64,000 bases of DNA from an uncultured Prevotella sp. (GTDB lineage: Bacteria > Bacteroidota > Bacteroidia > Bacteroidales > Bacteroidaceae), in assembly GCA_900315635.1 (NCBI GenBank), contig OMZV01000001.1, positions 124,001 through 188,000 on the forward strand. Direction: 5' to 3'. The notes beneath the pieces were generated by a model. That model searched no databases. It was not told the origin of the DNA and saw only the letters and a program-made list of their open reading frames with translations. This document shows positions 8,690-18,342 of this stretch, piece after piece. Numbering within the stretch: the first letter of the stretch is position 1; every line of letters starts with the position of its first letter. The translations under genes and the position numbers were made by a program.

Positions 8690-11158
8690 TTATCGGAGTT
8701 CTGCTCCCAGTTTCGTTGTCAGCTGATGCACAAGCTTCTTCATGATAGCATCGATAGCCTTGTCGTTGAGAGTCTTGTTCTCGTCCTGAAGGATGAAGTT
8801 GACGGCATACGACTTCTTGCCTGCCGGGAGGTTCTTACCTGTGTAGACATCGAAGAGTTCAACCTTCTTGAGGAGTTTCTTCTCGGTCTGGCGGGCAATC
8901 TGCTCTATTTGAGCGAACTGGACATTTTCATCAACGAGGAGAGCGAGGTCACGGCTTACTGCCGGATACTTGCTCAGCTCCTTAAATTCAAGCTTAATCT
9001 TGTGGACAGCCTTCATGAGAGCCTGCCAGTCGATGTCGGCATAATAGACATGCTGCTCAATGTCGAAGTCCTTAAGAATCTTGTGGTTGACGATACCAAA
9101 CTCGGCGATGACCTTGCCGCCGTGGTTCTCGATGGTCAGACCCTTGTCGAATATGTTATTATCGGAAGTCTTCTCTGTGAACATTCCCTGCGGAACACCC
9201 ACACGGCGGAAGATATTCTCAACATAAGCCTTGAGCTCATAGAAAGAACTTTCCTCATCAGGGTGAGTCCAAGAACCCTCTACACGCTTACCTGTTACCC
9301 ATAGAGCCAAATGGTAATCCTGCTGGTAAGCCTTGATAGGAGCCTCCGGCGTATGCTTCTCGGCATTGAACCAATAGCAGTTGCCCACTTCGAAGAACTT
9401 CAGGTTGCGAGCCTTGCGGTTGATATTGCGGACGATACTCTCCAAACCGCCGAAGAGCAATGTCTGGCGCATCACACCAAGGTCGGCAGACAGCGGGTTC
9501 ATCACCTTCACAGTCTTGTCCCAAGGATACTTGTTCAATTCGTTCTTATCATAATAAGAAGTTTTTGTGAGCGAGTTGTTTAGAATCTCATTGAATCCCT
9601 CACCAACGAGCTGCTCACCAACGAGGTTCTCACGTTTGTAGTCCTTATCAGCCTGTTCAGCTATTGTCAGTGAAGACTTCAACTCTGTTGGAATCTCCAC
9701 ATTATTATATCCATATATACGAAGAATATCCTCAACGACATCGCAAGGACGCTGAACATCAACACGATATGCAGGAACAACGAGGTCGATACCATTAGGA
9801 TCCTCGTTCGTAATCTTCATCTCCAGACTCTCGGCAATAGCTTTGATGGTGTTGTGACCGAGCTGCTTACCAATAAGGCGGTCACAATATTCATAGTTCA
9901 GGCGAACTGGGAAATCAGACATCTTTGTAGGGTACTCATCACGAATCTCCATTGAAACCTTACCGCCTGCAAGCTCCTGGCAGAGGATAGCCGCCTGCTT
10001 CAGTGCGTAGACAGTGCCGTTAGGATCAACGCCACGTTCGAAGCGGAAGCTGGCATCGGTAGAGAGTCCGTGACGACGTGCACTCTTGCGAATCCAGGTA
10101 GGGTGGAAGTAAGCACTCTCCAGGACAACGTTCTTTGTCGTCTCGTATGTTCCTGAGCCCTTGCCACCGAATACACCGGCAATACACATCGGCTCTTTCT
10201 CGTTGCAGATAGCGAGATCGTGCTCGCCAAGAGTGTGCTCAACACCATCAAGGGTAACGAACTTCTTTCCTTCGTTCTTGTCCTTGACGATTATATGGTG
10301 ACCAATAACCATGTCGGCATCGAAGCAGTGCATAGGCTGTCCGTAAGCCATCATGATATAGTTGGTAATATCGACGATATTGTTGATTGGGCGCAAGCCG
10401 ATAACATTCAGTTTGTCCTTCAGCCACTGCGGACTCTCCTTGACATCGCAATCGGTGATGCTCAAACAAGCATAACGGCGGCAAGCATCGGTGTTCTCGA
10501 TAGTGACGTCAATAGGCATGTCGTGATTGTCAACGTGGAACTTCGAACAGTCAGGACAATGCAGCGTTGACGGCTTTCCGTGGCGCATGAGCCATGCGTT
10601 GAGGTCGCGTGCCACTCCATAGTGACTGAGGGCATCGGCACGGTTGGCAGTGATGTCAATATCGATTACCCAATCGCTTTCAAGATGATAGTATTCTGCC
10701 GCAGGCTGACCGACAGGTGCGTCGTCAGGTAGGACAATGATGCCGGCATGGTCGTTGCCAATGCCAATCTCGTCCTCGGCGCAAATCATTCCGAACGAAT
10801 CGACGCCACGCAGACGTGACTTCTTGATGGTGAACTCCTTGTCGCCATCATAGAGGACGCAACCGAGGTCGGCAACGATAACCTTCTGTCCGGCAGCAAC
10901 GTTAGGAGCGCCGCAAACAATCTGCTGTGGCTCACCTTTGCCGAGGTCGACGGTTGTCACGTGCAGATGGTCGGAATTCGGGTGAGACTCACATGTCAGG
11001 ACTTTTCCTACGTATAGTCCCTTGAGTCCACCACGTATTGTTTCCACTTCATCGAGTGAGTCAACCTCCAGTCCCGTTGAGGTCAGCGCGTCCGCTGTCT
11101 CCTGTGGAGAGAGGTCGAAGTCGACATATTCCTTAAGCCACTTGTAAGATATCTTCAT
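8690..11158 (-). CDS. pheT: Phenylalanine--tRNA ligase beta subunit
   Basis: An 822-residue beta subunit of the heterotetrameric enzyme that charges tRNA-Phe. It begins MKISYKWLKEYVDFDLSPQE. An OB-fold tRNA-binding domain (about 40-155) is followed by the B3/B4 editing region, the B5 domain, a catalytic-like core, and a C-terminal FDX-ACB anticodon-binding domain (PAVSRDLALLVDENVQFAQI ... GAELR). Length is normal for the family. The alpha subunit pheS is not in the window, so the subunits are encoded apart. A good promoter precedes it at 11190-11220. Confidence 0.97.
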   Translation of the reverse strand: MKISYKWLKEYVDFDLSPQETADALTSTGLEVDSLDEVETIRGGLKGLYVGKVLTCESHPNSDHLHVTTVDLGKGEPQQIVCGAPNVAAGQKVIVADLGCVLYDGDKEFTIKKSRLRGVDSFGMICAEDEIGIGNDHAGIIVLPDDAPVGQPAAEYYHLESDWVIDIDITANRADALSHYGVARDLNAWLMRHGKPSTLHCPDCSKFHVDNHDMPIDVTIENTDACRRYACLSITDCDVKESPQWLKDKLNVIGLRPINNIVDITNYIMMAYGQPMHCFDADMVIGHHIIVKDKNEGKKFVTLDGVEHTLGEHDLAICNEKEPMCIAGVFGGKGSGTYETTKNVVLESAYFHPTWIRKSARRHGLSTDASFRFERGVDPNGTVYALKQAAILCQELAGGKVSMEIRDEYPTKMSDFPVRLNYEYCDRLIGKQLGHNTIKAIAESLEMKITNEDPNGIDLVVPAYRVDVQRPCDVVEDILRIYGYNNVEIPTELKSSLTIAEQADKDYKRENLVGEQLVGEGFNEILNNSLTKTSYYDKNELNKYPWDKTVKVMNPLSADLGVMRQTLLFGGLESIVRNINRKARNLKFFEVGNCYWFNAEKHTPEAPIKAYQQDYHLALWVTGKRVEGSWTHPDEESSFYELKAYVENIFRRVGVPQGMFTEKTSDNNIFDKGLTIENHGGKVIAEFGIVNHKILKDFDIEQHVYYADIDWQALMKAVHKIKLEFKELSKYPAVSRDLALLVDENVQFAQIEQIARQTEKKLLKKVELFDVYTGKNLPAGKKSYAVNFILQDENKTLNDKAIDAIMKKLVHQLTTKLGAELR

Positions 11159-11189
11159 TGTGTTTAAAGTTTTTCTTTTTATTTAGCTG

Positions 11190-11220
11190 CAAAGGTACTG
11201 CTTTTCTATGAAACGTCCAA
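11190..11220 (-). promoter_or_regulatory. Bacteroidota-type promoter of pheT
   Basis: On the minus strand: TTG (11218-11220) as -33, a 20-base spacer, and TACCTTTG (11190-11197) as -7. Transcription should begin near 11185, giving a leader of about 27 bases. Confidence 0.7.
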
Positions 11221-11275
11221 ATATAAAGAATGGGTTTTTCATGGATTTCCTACAAGTATCATGGGCATTCTAGTC

Positions 11276-12616
11276 TTATTCGTTATCTAATTCATGGAAC
11301 GTGTAAATCATGACCGGAACAGTGAGAAGTAAGGCTAGAATGTCGCTTACGCTTTGGCACATTTCGACACCGAGGAGTCCAAAGAAGTGAGGAAGAATAA
11401 TAATAAGCGGAATGAAGAATAGTCCACGTCGTGCGGCAGCGAGAATGTTTGCACGCCAAGGCTTGCGGCACACCTGTGTCATCATGTTACTTGTCATGAT
11501 GAATGAGTTGAGAGGGTAGGTGCAGAGTTGCCAAATAAGAGCCGCCGAACCAATATGAATGACATCAGGGTCGTTGCGAAAAAGCTGGATAACGCCATCG
11601 CTGAAGAATATTCCTGCCCCGCCAACAATAACAAGGAACACGGTACCGACTTTCACAGTGAACCAGAAGGCACTTTTGAGACGCTCATATAGGTGGGCTC
11701 CATAACAGAATCCGCAGAGTGGCTGAAATCCTTGTCCGAGCCCGACTACTGCCGACATGACAAACATCGTTATACGGTTGACAATAGACATAGCAGCAAT
11801 GGCTGCATCGCCGAACTGACCAGCCATGACGTTCAGTGCTACCGTAGCTATACACCCTAGTCCCTGACGGCTCAGCGATGGGCTGCCTCCATAGAATATC
11901 TCTTTCAAAGCTTGCCATGAAGGATGAAAATTACGCCAACTTATTGAAATGTTCTCCGGACAGTGAGTCATACGCAGAAGTATGATGAATGAAACAATCT
12001 GACCAATTACCGTTGCCAGAGCTGCCCCTGAAACACCCATGTCAAATCCAAAGATGAAGATTGGGTCTAAGACGCAATTAAGAATGGCTCCAGTAACAAT
12101 GCCTATCATAGCAAGGCGTGCGTTACCTTGTAGGCGCATCTGGTTGTTCAGTGTAAGCGAAGACGTGAGGAATGGCGAACCAATGAGTATTATTCCGAGA
12201 TAGCGTTCAGTATATGGTAGGATCGTTGGAGTAGAGCCTAACCAAACTGAAAGAGGCTTTAGTATTATCTCGCAGATTATCAAGAAAATAACGCCGAACG
12301 TGAAAGAAAAGAAGAAACCATTCGAAGCCATTATTACGGCATTCTTATGACGCTTTGCACCAAGTTCACGGGATATGTAGTTACCCGATCCGTGACCGAA
12401 GAAAAATCCGAATGCCTGGGCGAAGAACATGACTGAGAAGACAATACCCACGGCAGCTGTCGACTGGGTATCAATTTTTCCCACAAAGAAAGTGTCAACG
12501 ATATTGTATATGCTCGTTACAAGCATTGATATTATCGTCGGCACAGCCATCGTCAAGATAACCCTATGAATGGGTCCCTGGGTAAGAAATTTGTAGTTGT
12601 CCTCTTCTGTCCGCAT
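11276..12616 (-). CDS. MATE family multidrug/cation antiporter
   Basis: A 446-residue polytopic inner-membrane protein with about 12 hydrophobic helices in two similar halves, as in the MATE (NorM/DinF-like) family. These proteins export drugs or metabolites in exchange for Na+ or H+. Typical features are the start (LTQGPIHRVILTMAVPTIIS), IVDTFFVGKI in the first helices, and SLTLNNQMRLQGNARLAMIG before the second half. Substrate cannot be read from sequence. It stands alone on the minus strand; the 141 bp upstream show no clear promoter. Confidence 0.92.
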   Translation of the reverse strand: MRTEEDNYKFLTQGPIHRVILTMAVPTIISMLVTSIYNIVDTFFVGKIDTQSTAAVGIVFSVMFFAQAFGFFFGHGSGNYISRELGAKRHKNAVIMASNGFFFSFTFGVIFLIICEIILKPLSVWLGSTPTILPYTERYLGIILIGSPFLTSSLTLNNQMRLQGNARLAMIGIVTGAILNCVLDPIFIFGFDMGVSGAALATVIGQIVSFIILLRMTHCPENISISWRNFHPSWQALKEIFYGGSPSLSRQGLGCIATVALNVMAGQFGDAAIAAMSIVNRITMFVMSAVVGLGQGFQPLCGFCYGAHLYERLKSAFWFTVKVGTVFLVIVGGAGIFFSDGVIQLFRNDPDVIHIGSAALIWQLCTYPLNSFIMTSNMMTQVCRKPWRANILAAARRGLFFIPLIIILPHFFGLLGVEMCQSVSDILALLLTVPVMIYTFHELDNE

Positions 12617-12757
12617 TGTGTTGTGTTAATACGTCTGTACTTATTTCAATAACAGCGACATAGAACTTTTATTGTAGTCGGCAGATGTTAATCTGTTATA
12701 AAACACTAATAAAAGATTCCTCTTCATTAATTTATTTGCTGTACACACTTAAATTAA

Positions 12758-13228
12758 TTACTCGTGATGGTACGGTTCTCCTTTGATAATGGTGCAGGCA
12801 CGATAGAATTGCTCCGTAAAGATAAGGCGTACCATCTGGTGAGAGAACGTCATCTTCGACAGAGAGATTTTCCCGTTGGCACGCTTGTATACATCAGGTG
12901 AAAATCCATACGGACCACCGATGACAAATACAATGTTTCTGCCACTATTACGCTTCTTCTCCAACCACGATGCAAACTCGATGCTTCTGTATTCAGCACC
13001 ATGCTCGTCGAGCAACACTACATCATCAGAAGGAGAGACGACCTTCAAGATCATCTCTCCCTCTTTGGACTTTTGCTGTTCTTCAGTTAAAGACTTTATA
13101 GACTTCAACTCAGGCAAAACCTTGATTGTGAATGGCATAAAATGACGGATACGTTTTGCGTAATCATCGATACCTTGCGTGAAGAGTTTGCCGTTGGTCT
13201 TGCCGACAAGTATTAATGTTGTCTTCAC
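12758..13228 (-). CDS. rlmH: 23S rRNA (pseudouridine1915-N3)-methyltransferase
   Basis: A 156-residue SPOUT methyltransferase that methylates pseudouridine 1915 in helix 69 of 23S rRNA using SAM. It shows the usual RlmH layout: KTTLILVGKTNGKLFTQGID at the start, LLDEHG, the SAM-binding knot loop FVIGGPYGFSPDVY, SLSKMTFSHQMVRLIFTEQ, and the conserved end KGEPYHHE. Length is standard. The start codon is GTG at 13226-13228, overlapping the stop of the upstream DUF4491 gene as GTGA, so the two are translationally coupled. Confidence 0.96.
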   Translation of the reverse strand: MKTTLILVGKTNGKLFTQGIDDYAKRIRHFMPFTIKVLPELKSIKSLTEEQQKSKEGEMILKVVSPSDDVVLLDEHGAEYRSIEFASWLEKKRNSGRNIVFVIGGPYGFSPDVYKRANGKISLSKMTFSHQMVRLIFTEQFYRACTIIKGEPYHHE

Positions 13229-13584
13229 TTCTGCTTCTCCTTTGGTTTAGCCATCGGGCACAAACTCTCGTCTGGGTCGATGACGTCATATTGATCCTTC
13301 CGTTTCGGATTCATCGGGAACCATCCCTTCTCAACACGCTTCTTCTGAGAGAAGAGTTCCCCTATACCCCAAAGCAGTGATGCTCCGAAGACGGCAAGAA
13401 GAGTCGACACGAAATCGTTGTGGATGAACAAGGCTCCTACTATTGCCGCAATACCGCAAACAAGCCATATCCACCAAGGACGTGTACCGAAATAGTATTC
13501 AGTCTTGATGACAAGCGGATGGCATAATCCAATAATTAAAAATGTACATATAGCGAGCGCACAACTCATGAAATTCAGTTCCAT
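13225..13584 (-). CDS. DUF4491 family membrane protein
   Basis: A 119-residue inner-membrane protein of unknown function. Three hydrophobic helices (about 6-24, 36-53, 57-75) are separated by short loops, and WGIGELFSQKKRVEKGWFPMNPKR leads into a basic cytoplasmic tail, matching DUF4491 of Bacteroidota. It lies 4 bp after mscL and overlaps rlmH by four bases, so the three probably form one operon. Confidence 0.85.
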   Translation of the reverse strand: MELNFMSCALAICTFLIIGLCHPLVIKTEYYFGTRPWWIWLVCGIAAIVGALFIHNDFVSTLLAVFGASLLWGIGELFSQKKRVEKGWFPMNPKRKDQYDVIDPDESLCPMAKPKEKQK

Positions 13585-13588
13585 CGGT

Positions 13589-14008
13589 CTACTTCTTCTT
13601 CAGTTCGTCACGTATCTCAGTAAGAAGTTTCACCTCATCGCTAGGCTCTGCAGGAGCTGCAGGCTTCTCAGGCTCAGGCTTGCGCACCAGTTTGTTAATG
13701 CCTTTAATCATAAGGAATATGCAGAGAGCAATGATGATGAAGTCGATGAGGGTCTGTATAAAGTTTCCATAGTTAATTGTTGCAGACTTCATTTCTATAG
13801 CTCCTGCAATCTTCTCGGCAGGAAGCGTGACCTTAAGGTCGGAGAAGTTAACACCACCGATGAGCCAACCTATAGGCGGCATGATAATATCGTCGACCAG
13901 CGATGTGACAATCTTGCCGAAAGCACCTCCGATGATTACACCTACTGCCATATCAACGGCATTACCCTTGACGGCGAATTCTTTGAACTCAGTTAAAAAC
14001 TTTCCCAT
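13589..14008 (-). CDS. mscL: Large-conductance mechanosensitive channel MscL
   Basis: A 139-residue channel protein that forms a homopentamer and opens under membrane tension to release solutes on osmotic downshock. The N-terminal helix and first membrane segment are typical ([20 protein letters not shown], then [20 protein letters not shown]). A periplasmic loop follows, then the second membrane helix ([19 protein letters not shown]) and a charged C-terminal helix ending ELKKK. It is the first gene of the apparent mscL-DUF4491-rlmH operon. Confidence 0.97.
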   Translation of the reverse strand: MGKFLTEFKEFAVKGNAVDMAVGVIIGGAFGKIVTSLVDDIIMPPIGWLIGGVNFSDLKVTLPAEKIAGAIEMKSATINYGNFIQTLIDFIIIALCIFLMIKGINKLVRKPEPEKPAAPAEPSDEVKLLTEIRDELKKK

Positions 14009-14118
14009 GTTTTAGTATTTAATAATGTTATTATCCTATAGTTGCAACGTCCATGTTGCAAATGCATTATGTTTCTGTTTGGTATACCTTTTTTAACATT
14101 GTTTGATATACAAATCGG

Positions 14119-14149
14119 TTGCAAAATTAAGAATAAATTTGTATCTTTG
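14119..14149 (+). promoter_or_regulatory. Bacteroidota-type promoter of gapA
   Basis: TTG at 14119-14121, a 20-base spacer, and TATCTTTG at 14142-14149. The predicted start of transcription is near 14154, giving a leader of about 88 bases that is very A-rich just before the ATG, which favours strong translation in this phylum. Confidence 0.75.
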
Positions 14150-14242
14150 CGCTCGAAAAGAAGAAAAAGTTTCTTTGTCACCCCAAAATACTTGTAGAAA
14201 ACATATTTTTCTAACAACTTTAAAATAAAAAGCAAATTAAAA

Positions 14243-15316
14243 ATGGCAAATGTTAAAGTAGCTATTAACGGTTTCGGTCGTATCGGCCGTCTTGCATTCC
14301 GTCAGATGTTTGCTGCTCCTGGTTATGAGGTAGTAGCTATCAACGACCTGACAAGTCCTAAGATGCTTGCTCAGCTTCTGAAGTATGACACCACACACGG
14401 TGGCTATCAGGGCATTATCGGCGAGAAGCCAGCTCATACAGTTTCTTACAGCGACGAGCCTTTCACAGAGAATGGCAAAGAGGCTGCTGGTTACATCGAG
14501 GTAGATGGCAAGAAGATCACTATCTATAAGGAGAAGGATGCAGCTAACCTGCCTTGGGGCGCTCTCGACATCGACGTTGTTCTCGAGTGCACAGGTTTCT
14601 ATACATCAAAGGACAAGAGCATGGCTCACATCAAGGCTGGTGCTAAGAAGGTTGTTATCTCTGCTCCTGCAGGCAACGACCTGAAGACCATCGTCTTCAA
14701 TGTTAATAACGAGACCCTGACAAAGGACGACCAGATCATCAGCGCAGCTTCTTGCACAACAAACTGCCTGGCACCTATGGCAAAGGCTCTGAACGATAAG
14801 TATCCTATCCAGGCTGGTATCATGCAGACCATCCACGCTTACACAGGCGATCAGATGATCCTTGACGGTCCACAGCGTAAGGGTAACCTTCGCCGTAGCC
14901 GTGCAGGTGCTTGCAACATCACTCCAGCTTCTTCAGGTGCAGCTAAGGCCATCGGTCTTGTACTCCCTGAGCTGAACGGCAAGCTCATCGGCGCAGCACA
15001 GCGTGTTCCAGTTCCAGATGGTTCTACAACACTGCTTTATGCTGTTGTTGAGGGTAAGGACGTTACAGTTGACAGCGTTAACGCAGCTATGAAGGCTGAG
15101 TCTAACGAGAGTTTCGGTTACAATGACGAGGAGATCGTTTCTTCTGATATCCTTGGCATGCGTTATGGTTCTCTCTTCGACGCTACTCAGACTATGGTAG
15201 TAAAGCTCGACGACAACCACTACGAGGTACAGGTTGTTTCTTGGTACGACAATGAGAACTCTTACACTTCTCAGATGGTTCGCACTATCAAGTACTTCGC
15301 TGAGCTCGGCAAGTAA
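14243..15316 (+). CDS. gapA: Glyceraldehyde-3-phosphate dehydrogenase, type I
   Basis: A 357-residue glycolytic enzyme that converts glyceraldehyde 3-phosphate, NAD+ and phosphate to 1,3-bisphosphoglycerate. The NAD-binding start is [18 protein letters not shown]. The catalytic cysteine is Cys171 in [13 protein letters not shown], with the partner histidine in [10 protein letters not shown]. The end ([20 protein letters not shown]) is typical. It is some 20 residues longer than many relatives, with extra residues in the N-terminal half ([20 protein letters not shown] region). Codon use is biased to AAG, GAC and CTG, as expected for a highly expressed gene. It has its own promoter and a strong terminator. 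Confidence 0.97.
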   Translation: MANVKVAINGFGRIGRLAFRQMFAAPGYEVVAINDLTSPKMLAQLLKYDTTHGGYQGIIGEKPAHTVSYSDEPFTENGKEAAGYIEVDGKKITIYKEKDAANLPWGALDIDVVLECTGFYTSKDKSMAHIKAGAKKVVISAPAGNDLKTIVFNVNNETLTKDDQIISAASCTTNCLAPMAKALNDKYPIQAGIMQTIHAYTGDQMILDGPQRKGNLRRSRAGACNITPASSGAAKAIGLVLPELNGKLIGAAQRVPVPDGSTTLLYAVVEGKDVTVDSVNAAMKAESNESFGYNDEEIVSSDILGMRYGSLFDATQTMVVKLDDNHYEVQVVSWYDNENSYTSQMVRTIKYFAELGK

Positions 15317-15358
15317 TTAAGTCTATAACGCCTTAATTTTCATTGAGGTCAGACATAC

Positions 15359-15396
15359 GCCGCCTTTCCCATTCATTTGGGAGAGGCGGCTTTTTT
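15359..15396 (+). terminator. Rho-independent terminator of gapA
   Basis: A 13-bp stem with one G-T pair (15359-15371 with 15378-15390), a six-base loop, and TTTTTT at 15391-15396. Confidence 0.9.
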
Positions 15397-15469
15397 AGTG
15401 TTCGTAGGTTAGATTATTTCAGAACCGCTAATAAATCTATGTACTCCTAAATTTATTCCCATTTTATAA

Positions 15470-15499
15470 TTGATTATTGAAAGATTTTTTGTAAGTTTG
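15470..15499 (+). promoter_or_regulatory. Bacteroidota-type promoter of miaA
   Basis: TTG (15470-15472), a 19-base spacer and TAAGTTTG (15492-15499). Transcription should begin near 15504, which argues against the GTG at 15504 as start codon and for the ATG at 15513, with a very short leader. Confidence 0.65.
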
Positions 15500-15512
15500 C
15501 GGTGTGAAACGG

Positions 15513-16427
15513 ATGATAACCATACTAGGACCTACAGCTTGCGGAAAGACAGACCTTGCCGCACATCTTGCTTACTACATTGACGGAGAAATAATCTCTG
15601 CCGACAGCAGGCAGGTTTACCGTGGCATGGACATCGGAACTGGCAAAGATCTCGCCGACTATACAGTCAGCGGGCGGCAGATACCATATCATCTCATTGA
15701 CATCTGTGACCCAGGCGAGAAATACAACCTGTTCCGTTATCAACAAGACTTCCACAAAGCTTACAGTGACATCCGCTCGCGAGGGAAAGTTCCAGTTTTA
15801 TGTGGCGGTACGGGATTGTACATTGAATCCGTGCTCCGTGGCTATAGCCTTTCACCCGTTCCTCAGAATCCAGAACTCAGAAAGTCGCTAGAAGGAAGGT
15901 CTCTTGCTGAGCTAACCGATATTCTCGTTAATTTGAAGGAACAAACCGGCTCGGCAATGCATAACACAACTGACGTAGACTCATGTCAGCGAGCTATTCG
16001 GGCAATCGAGATCGAGTCTTACAACCTCCAGACTCCTCTTGAGAAGCGTACCATGCCACCGGTCGACTCGCTTGTCATCGGTGTGAGTATAGACAGAGAC
16101 TTGAGACGCGAGCGTATCACACGGAGATTGAAGCAAAGGCTCGACAACGGGATGGTCGACGAGATTCGAGGTCTTCTTGACAAAGGAGTAAGCCGTGATG
16201 ATTTGGTCTACTATGGACTGGAATACAAGTACGTTACGATGTATGCTGTAGGCGAGCTATCCTACGACGAGATGTTCCGACAGCTGGAGATAGCCATTCA
16301 TCAATTTGCTAAAAGGCAAATGACTTGGTTCCGCGGAATGGAGCGTCGAGGAGTGAAGATAAACTGGATTGACTCCACATTGGACATGGACGATAAGATA
16401 AAGAAAATCAAACAATTATGGCAGTAG
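15513..16427 (+). CDS. miaA: tRNA dimethylallyltransferase
   Basis: About 304 residues from ATG 15513. The enzyme adds a dimethylallyl group to A37 of tRNAs that read codons starting with U. The P-loop is GPTACGKTDLA right at the start, followed by ISADSRQVYRGMDIGTGK, YHLIDICDP, LCGGTGLYIESVLRGYSL and a C-terminal QFAKRQMTWFRGM, all MiaA hallmarks. GTG at 15504 is also in frame but would lie at or before the predicted transcription start. The end overlaps the next gene by 10 bases. Confidence 0.95.
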   Translation: MITILGPTACGKTDLAAHLAYYIDGEIISADSRQVYRGMDIGTGKDLADYTVSGRQIPYHLIDICDPGEKYNLFRYQQDFHKAYSDIRSRGKVPVLCGGTGLYIESVLRGYSLSPVPQNPELRKSLEGRSLAELTDILVNLKEQTGSAMHNTTDVDSCQRAIRAIEIESYNLQTPLEKRTMPPVDSLVIGVSIDRDLRRERITRRLKQRLDNGMVDEIRGLLDKGVSRDDLVYYGLEYKYVTMYAVGELSYDEMFRQLEIAIHQFAKRQMTWFRGMERRGVKINWIDSTLDMDDKIKKIKQLWQ

Positions 16428-17353
16428 AATCAACACGTTGGGGAATACTTTATTGCCCTAAGGGTGGACTCATGAGCAATCCTAAGAAACGGTGGCTTAA
16501 GATTGAGAAGAGTCTGAGGAGAAACCACGTTACTTTCGACAAGATCGTGAGTGAGAGCACAGGCAGTGTCGACCGACTTGTCAAGATGATGATTAACAAT
16601 GGATATAAGACCATAGTCATTGTCGGGGGTGACTCAGCCCTGAACGATGCTGTCAATTGCCTGATGCAGACCGACAAGAAGGTGCGTGATGAGATTGCCA
16701 TCGGACTCATTCCAAATGGTGTCATGAATGACTTCGCCCACTTCTGGGAGATTGATGAAAATGATATAGAAAAGACCGTACGTGGACTTAAGGACCGCAG
16801 AATCCGCCGTGTCGACCTTGGATGTATCAGATACAAGAACAAGAAAGGTCAGCACTGCCATCGGTATTTCATCAATTGCATAAATGTCGGATTCGTTGCC
16901 GCCATGATGAATCTCCGACGCCAGACCCGCCACATCTTCGGTTCCAGAGCCATGTCCTACATCATGTCGTTCATCCTGCTTATCTTCCAACGTCTCGATT
17001 ATAAGATGGATATAAAGATAAACAACGAGGAAATTAAACGTCGTGTTATGACCATTTGTGTCGGCAATGCCTTGGGCTATGGTCAGACTCCAAACGCTGT
17101 GCCTTACAATGGGTTCTTCGACGTGAGCGTTGTCTATCATCCGGGATTCACTCAACTCTTTGAAGGTATTTACTTGTTTGTCAAAGGAGAATTTCTCAAT
17201 CATAATGCCGTCCACCCATATCGTACGAAAGAGGTCGTTATGTCGGCTGAATCGGCGTTGGTAGGAATCGATGGTCGCCTTATGAGTTCATCACCGGTAG
17301 GTGAGTTCCGCATTGCCATCGAGCCAGAAGCCATTAACTTTATTATGCCATAA
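16418..17353 (+). CDS. Diacylglycerol kinase-like protein with altered nucleotide motif
   Basis: A 311-residue protein with the DAGK/YegS-like lipid-kinase fold: an N-terminal Rossmann half and a C-terminal beta-sandwich (ICVGNALGYGQTPNAVPYNG, FDVSVVYHPGF, GEFLNHNAVHPYRT, IDGRLMSSSPVGEFRIAI). The nucleotide loop, usually GGDGTLN, reads GGDSALND. The second loop, usually LPxGTxNDFA, reads IPNGVMNDFA. Both changes affect residues near the ATP phosphates, so activity or donor may differ. The start overlaps miaA by 10 bases, implying cotranscription. In other bacteria relatives phosphorylate diacylglycerol or related lipids; the substrate here is unknown. Confidence 0.8.
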   Translation: MAVESTRWGILYCPKGGLMSNPKKRWLKIEKSLRRNHVTFDKIVSESTGSVDRLVKMMINNGYKTIVIVGGDSALNDAVNCLMQTDKKVRDEIAIGLIPNGVMNDFAHFWEIDENDIEKTVRGLKDRRIRRVDLGCIRYKNKKGQHCHRYFINCINVGFVAAMMNLRRQTRHIFGSRAMSYIMSFILLIFQRLDYKMDIKINNEEIKRRVMTICVGNALGYGQTPNAVPYNGFFDVSVVYHPGFTQLFEGIYLFVKGEFLNHNAVHPYRTKEVVMSAESALVGIDGRLMSSSPVGEFRIAIEPEAINFIMP

Positions 17354-17359
17354 TGATTA

Positions 17360-17460
17360 AAGGTAAAAAAGTAAAAGGGTAAAAAACAAGTTGGGAAAGT
17401 AAAAAGGTAAAAAGTAGGGAACGTAAAAAAAATAAATAGGAAAAAAATAAAATGGTAGTA
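17360..17460. repeat. Purine-rich degenerate tandem repeat
   Basis: The gap after the DAGK-like gene holds about four degenerate units built on AAAGTAAAAAGGTAAAA, with GTTGGG / GTAGGG interruptions, then an A-rich run. Units are roughly 22-28 bp and not exact. It lies between convergent genes. No stable hairpin was found. Confidence 0.5.
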
Positions 17461-17513
17461 AGACCCTTCTATTCTTTTAAGTAAACTATTCCTTTAAGTT
17501 GCTCTTTAAGTAA

Positions 17514-18212
17514 CTATTCTTTGCCCGAAATATAAACAAGCTTATCTGGCTTACTTATACGGATTTTCTTGCCGTCGGTATCGATGATGCCTTCGTCACG
17601 AAAGGCAGTCATTGTCCTTATGGCATTACTTGTAGTCATATTGGCAAGATTTGCAATATCACTACGAGTAATTTTTCCGTTAATCCAATTTTCTTTGTCT
17701 GTCCCAAAACTATGGGCCAGGAACAGCAGAGTCTCGGCAAGACGCCCACGGAGATGCTTCTGTGCCATACTCACAATACGGTCATCCGACATTCCCAGTC
17801 CCTTGGCAAGCTGCTTGAAAAAGTACTTCATAACCGTTTTGTTACCATCGACGAGTCGTCCAATAACATTTACCGGGAATGTTACAACTCGTGTGTCTTC
17901 CATGGCAATACAATCAGTAGTATACAAGTCCTGGGCAAAGAAAGCCCGATAGGCAAAGAATTGGTTCTCACGGAAAATACGTATGATTTTTGGTCGTCCG
18001 TCATCAGAGTTACGGAAAATCTTAACCCTGCCTTTAAGTACATACATTACGTACATCGGACGTTCGCCGATTCTGTACAAGTAATCGTTCTTGTGATAGT
18101 GGCGTGTGTCAATATTGCGGAGTATGAGCTCCTTTTCATGGTCTAGTAAAGGGTCCCATAAATCTATGAAAATCTGTGCTGTGTTGCCATAAATTGATTG
18201 AATATCTCTCAT
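17514..18212 (-). CDS. Crp/Fnr family transcriptional regulator
   Basis: A 232-residue regulator with an N-terminal cyclic-nucleotide-type beta-barrel (about 20-135: NDYLYRIGERPMYVMYVLKG ... GRPKIIRIFRENQFFAYRAF), a dimerisation helix, and a C-terminal winged helix-turn-helix (about 165-220: ITRSDIANLANMTTSNAIRT). No cysteine cluster of the Fnr iron-sulfur type is seen, so the effector is unknown. It stands alone with its own promoter, between the DAGK-like gene and the divergent glycogen operon. Confidence 0.9.
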   Translation of the reverse strand: MRDIQSIYGNTAQIFIDLWDPLLDHEKELILRNIDTRHYHKNDYLYRIGERPMYVMYVLKGRVKIFRNSDDGRPKIIRIFRENQFFAYRAFFAQDLYTTDCIAMEDTRVVTFPVNVIGRLVDGNKTVMKYFFKQLAKGLGMSDDRIVSMAQKHLRGRLAETLLFLAHSFGTDKENWINGKITRSDIANLANMTTSNAIRTMTAFRDEGIIDTDGKKIRISKPDKLVYISGKE

Positions 18213-18242
18213 CTAATTTCGTTTTTGGTATTTTTGCATTTG

Positions 18243-18274
18243 CAAAAGTAACGAAATTAAAAACAATTGACAAA
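18243..18274 (-). promoter_or_regulatory. Bacteroidota-type promoter of the Crp/Fnr gene
   Basis: On the minus strand: TTTG (18271-18274), a 20-base spacer, TACTTTTG (18243-18250). Transcription should start near 18238. Confidence 0.7.
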
Positions 18275-18342
18275 TTTTTCTTCAACATTTTACGCCAAAA
18301 TGTCAATAAAATTAATTTTAATGAAAATAACCGCCTTATTTC

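Noticed and set aside
8675..9304. 209-codon frame on the plus strand over pheT
   Set aside because: Antisense to a core gene; the leucine-rich sequence arises from reversed charged codons.
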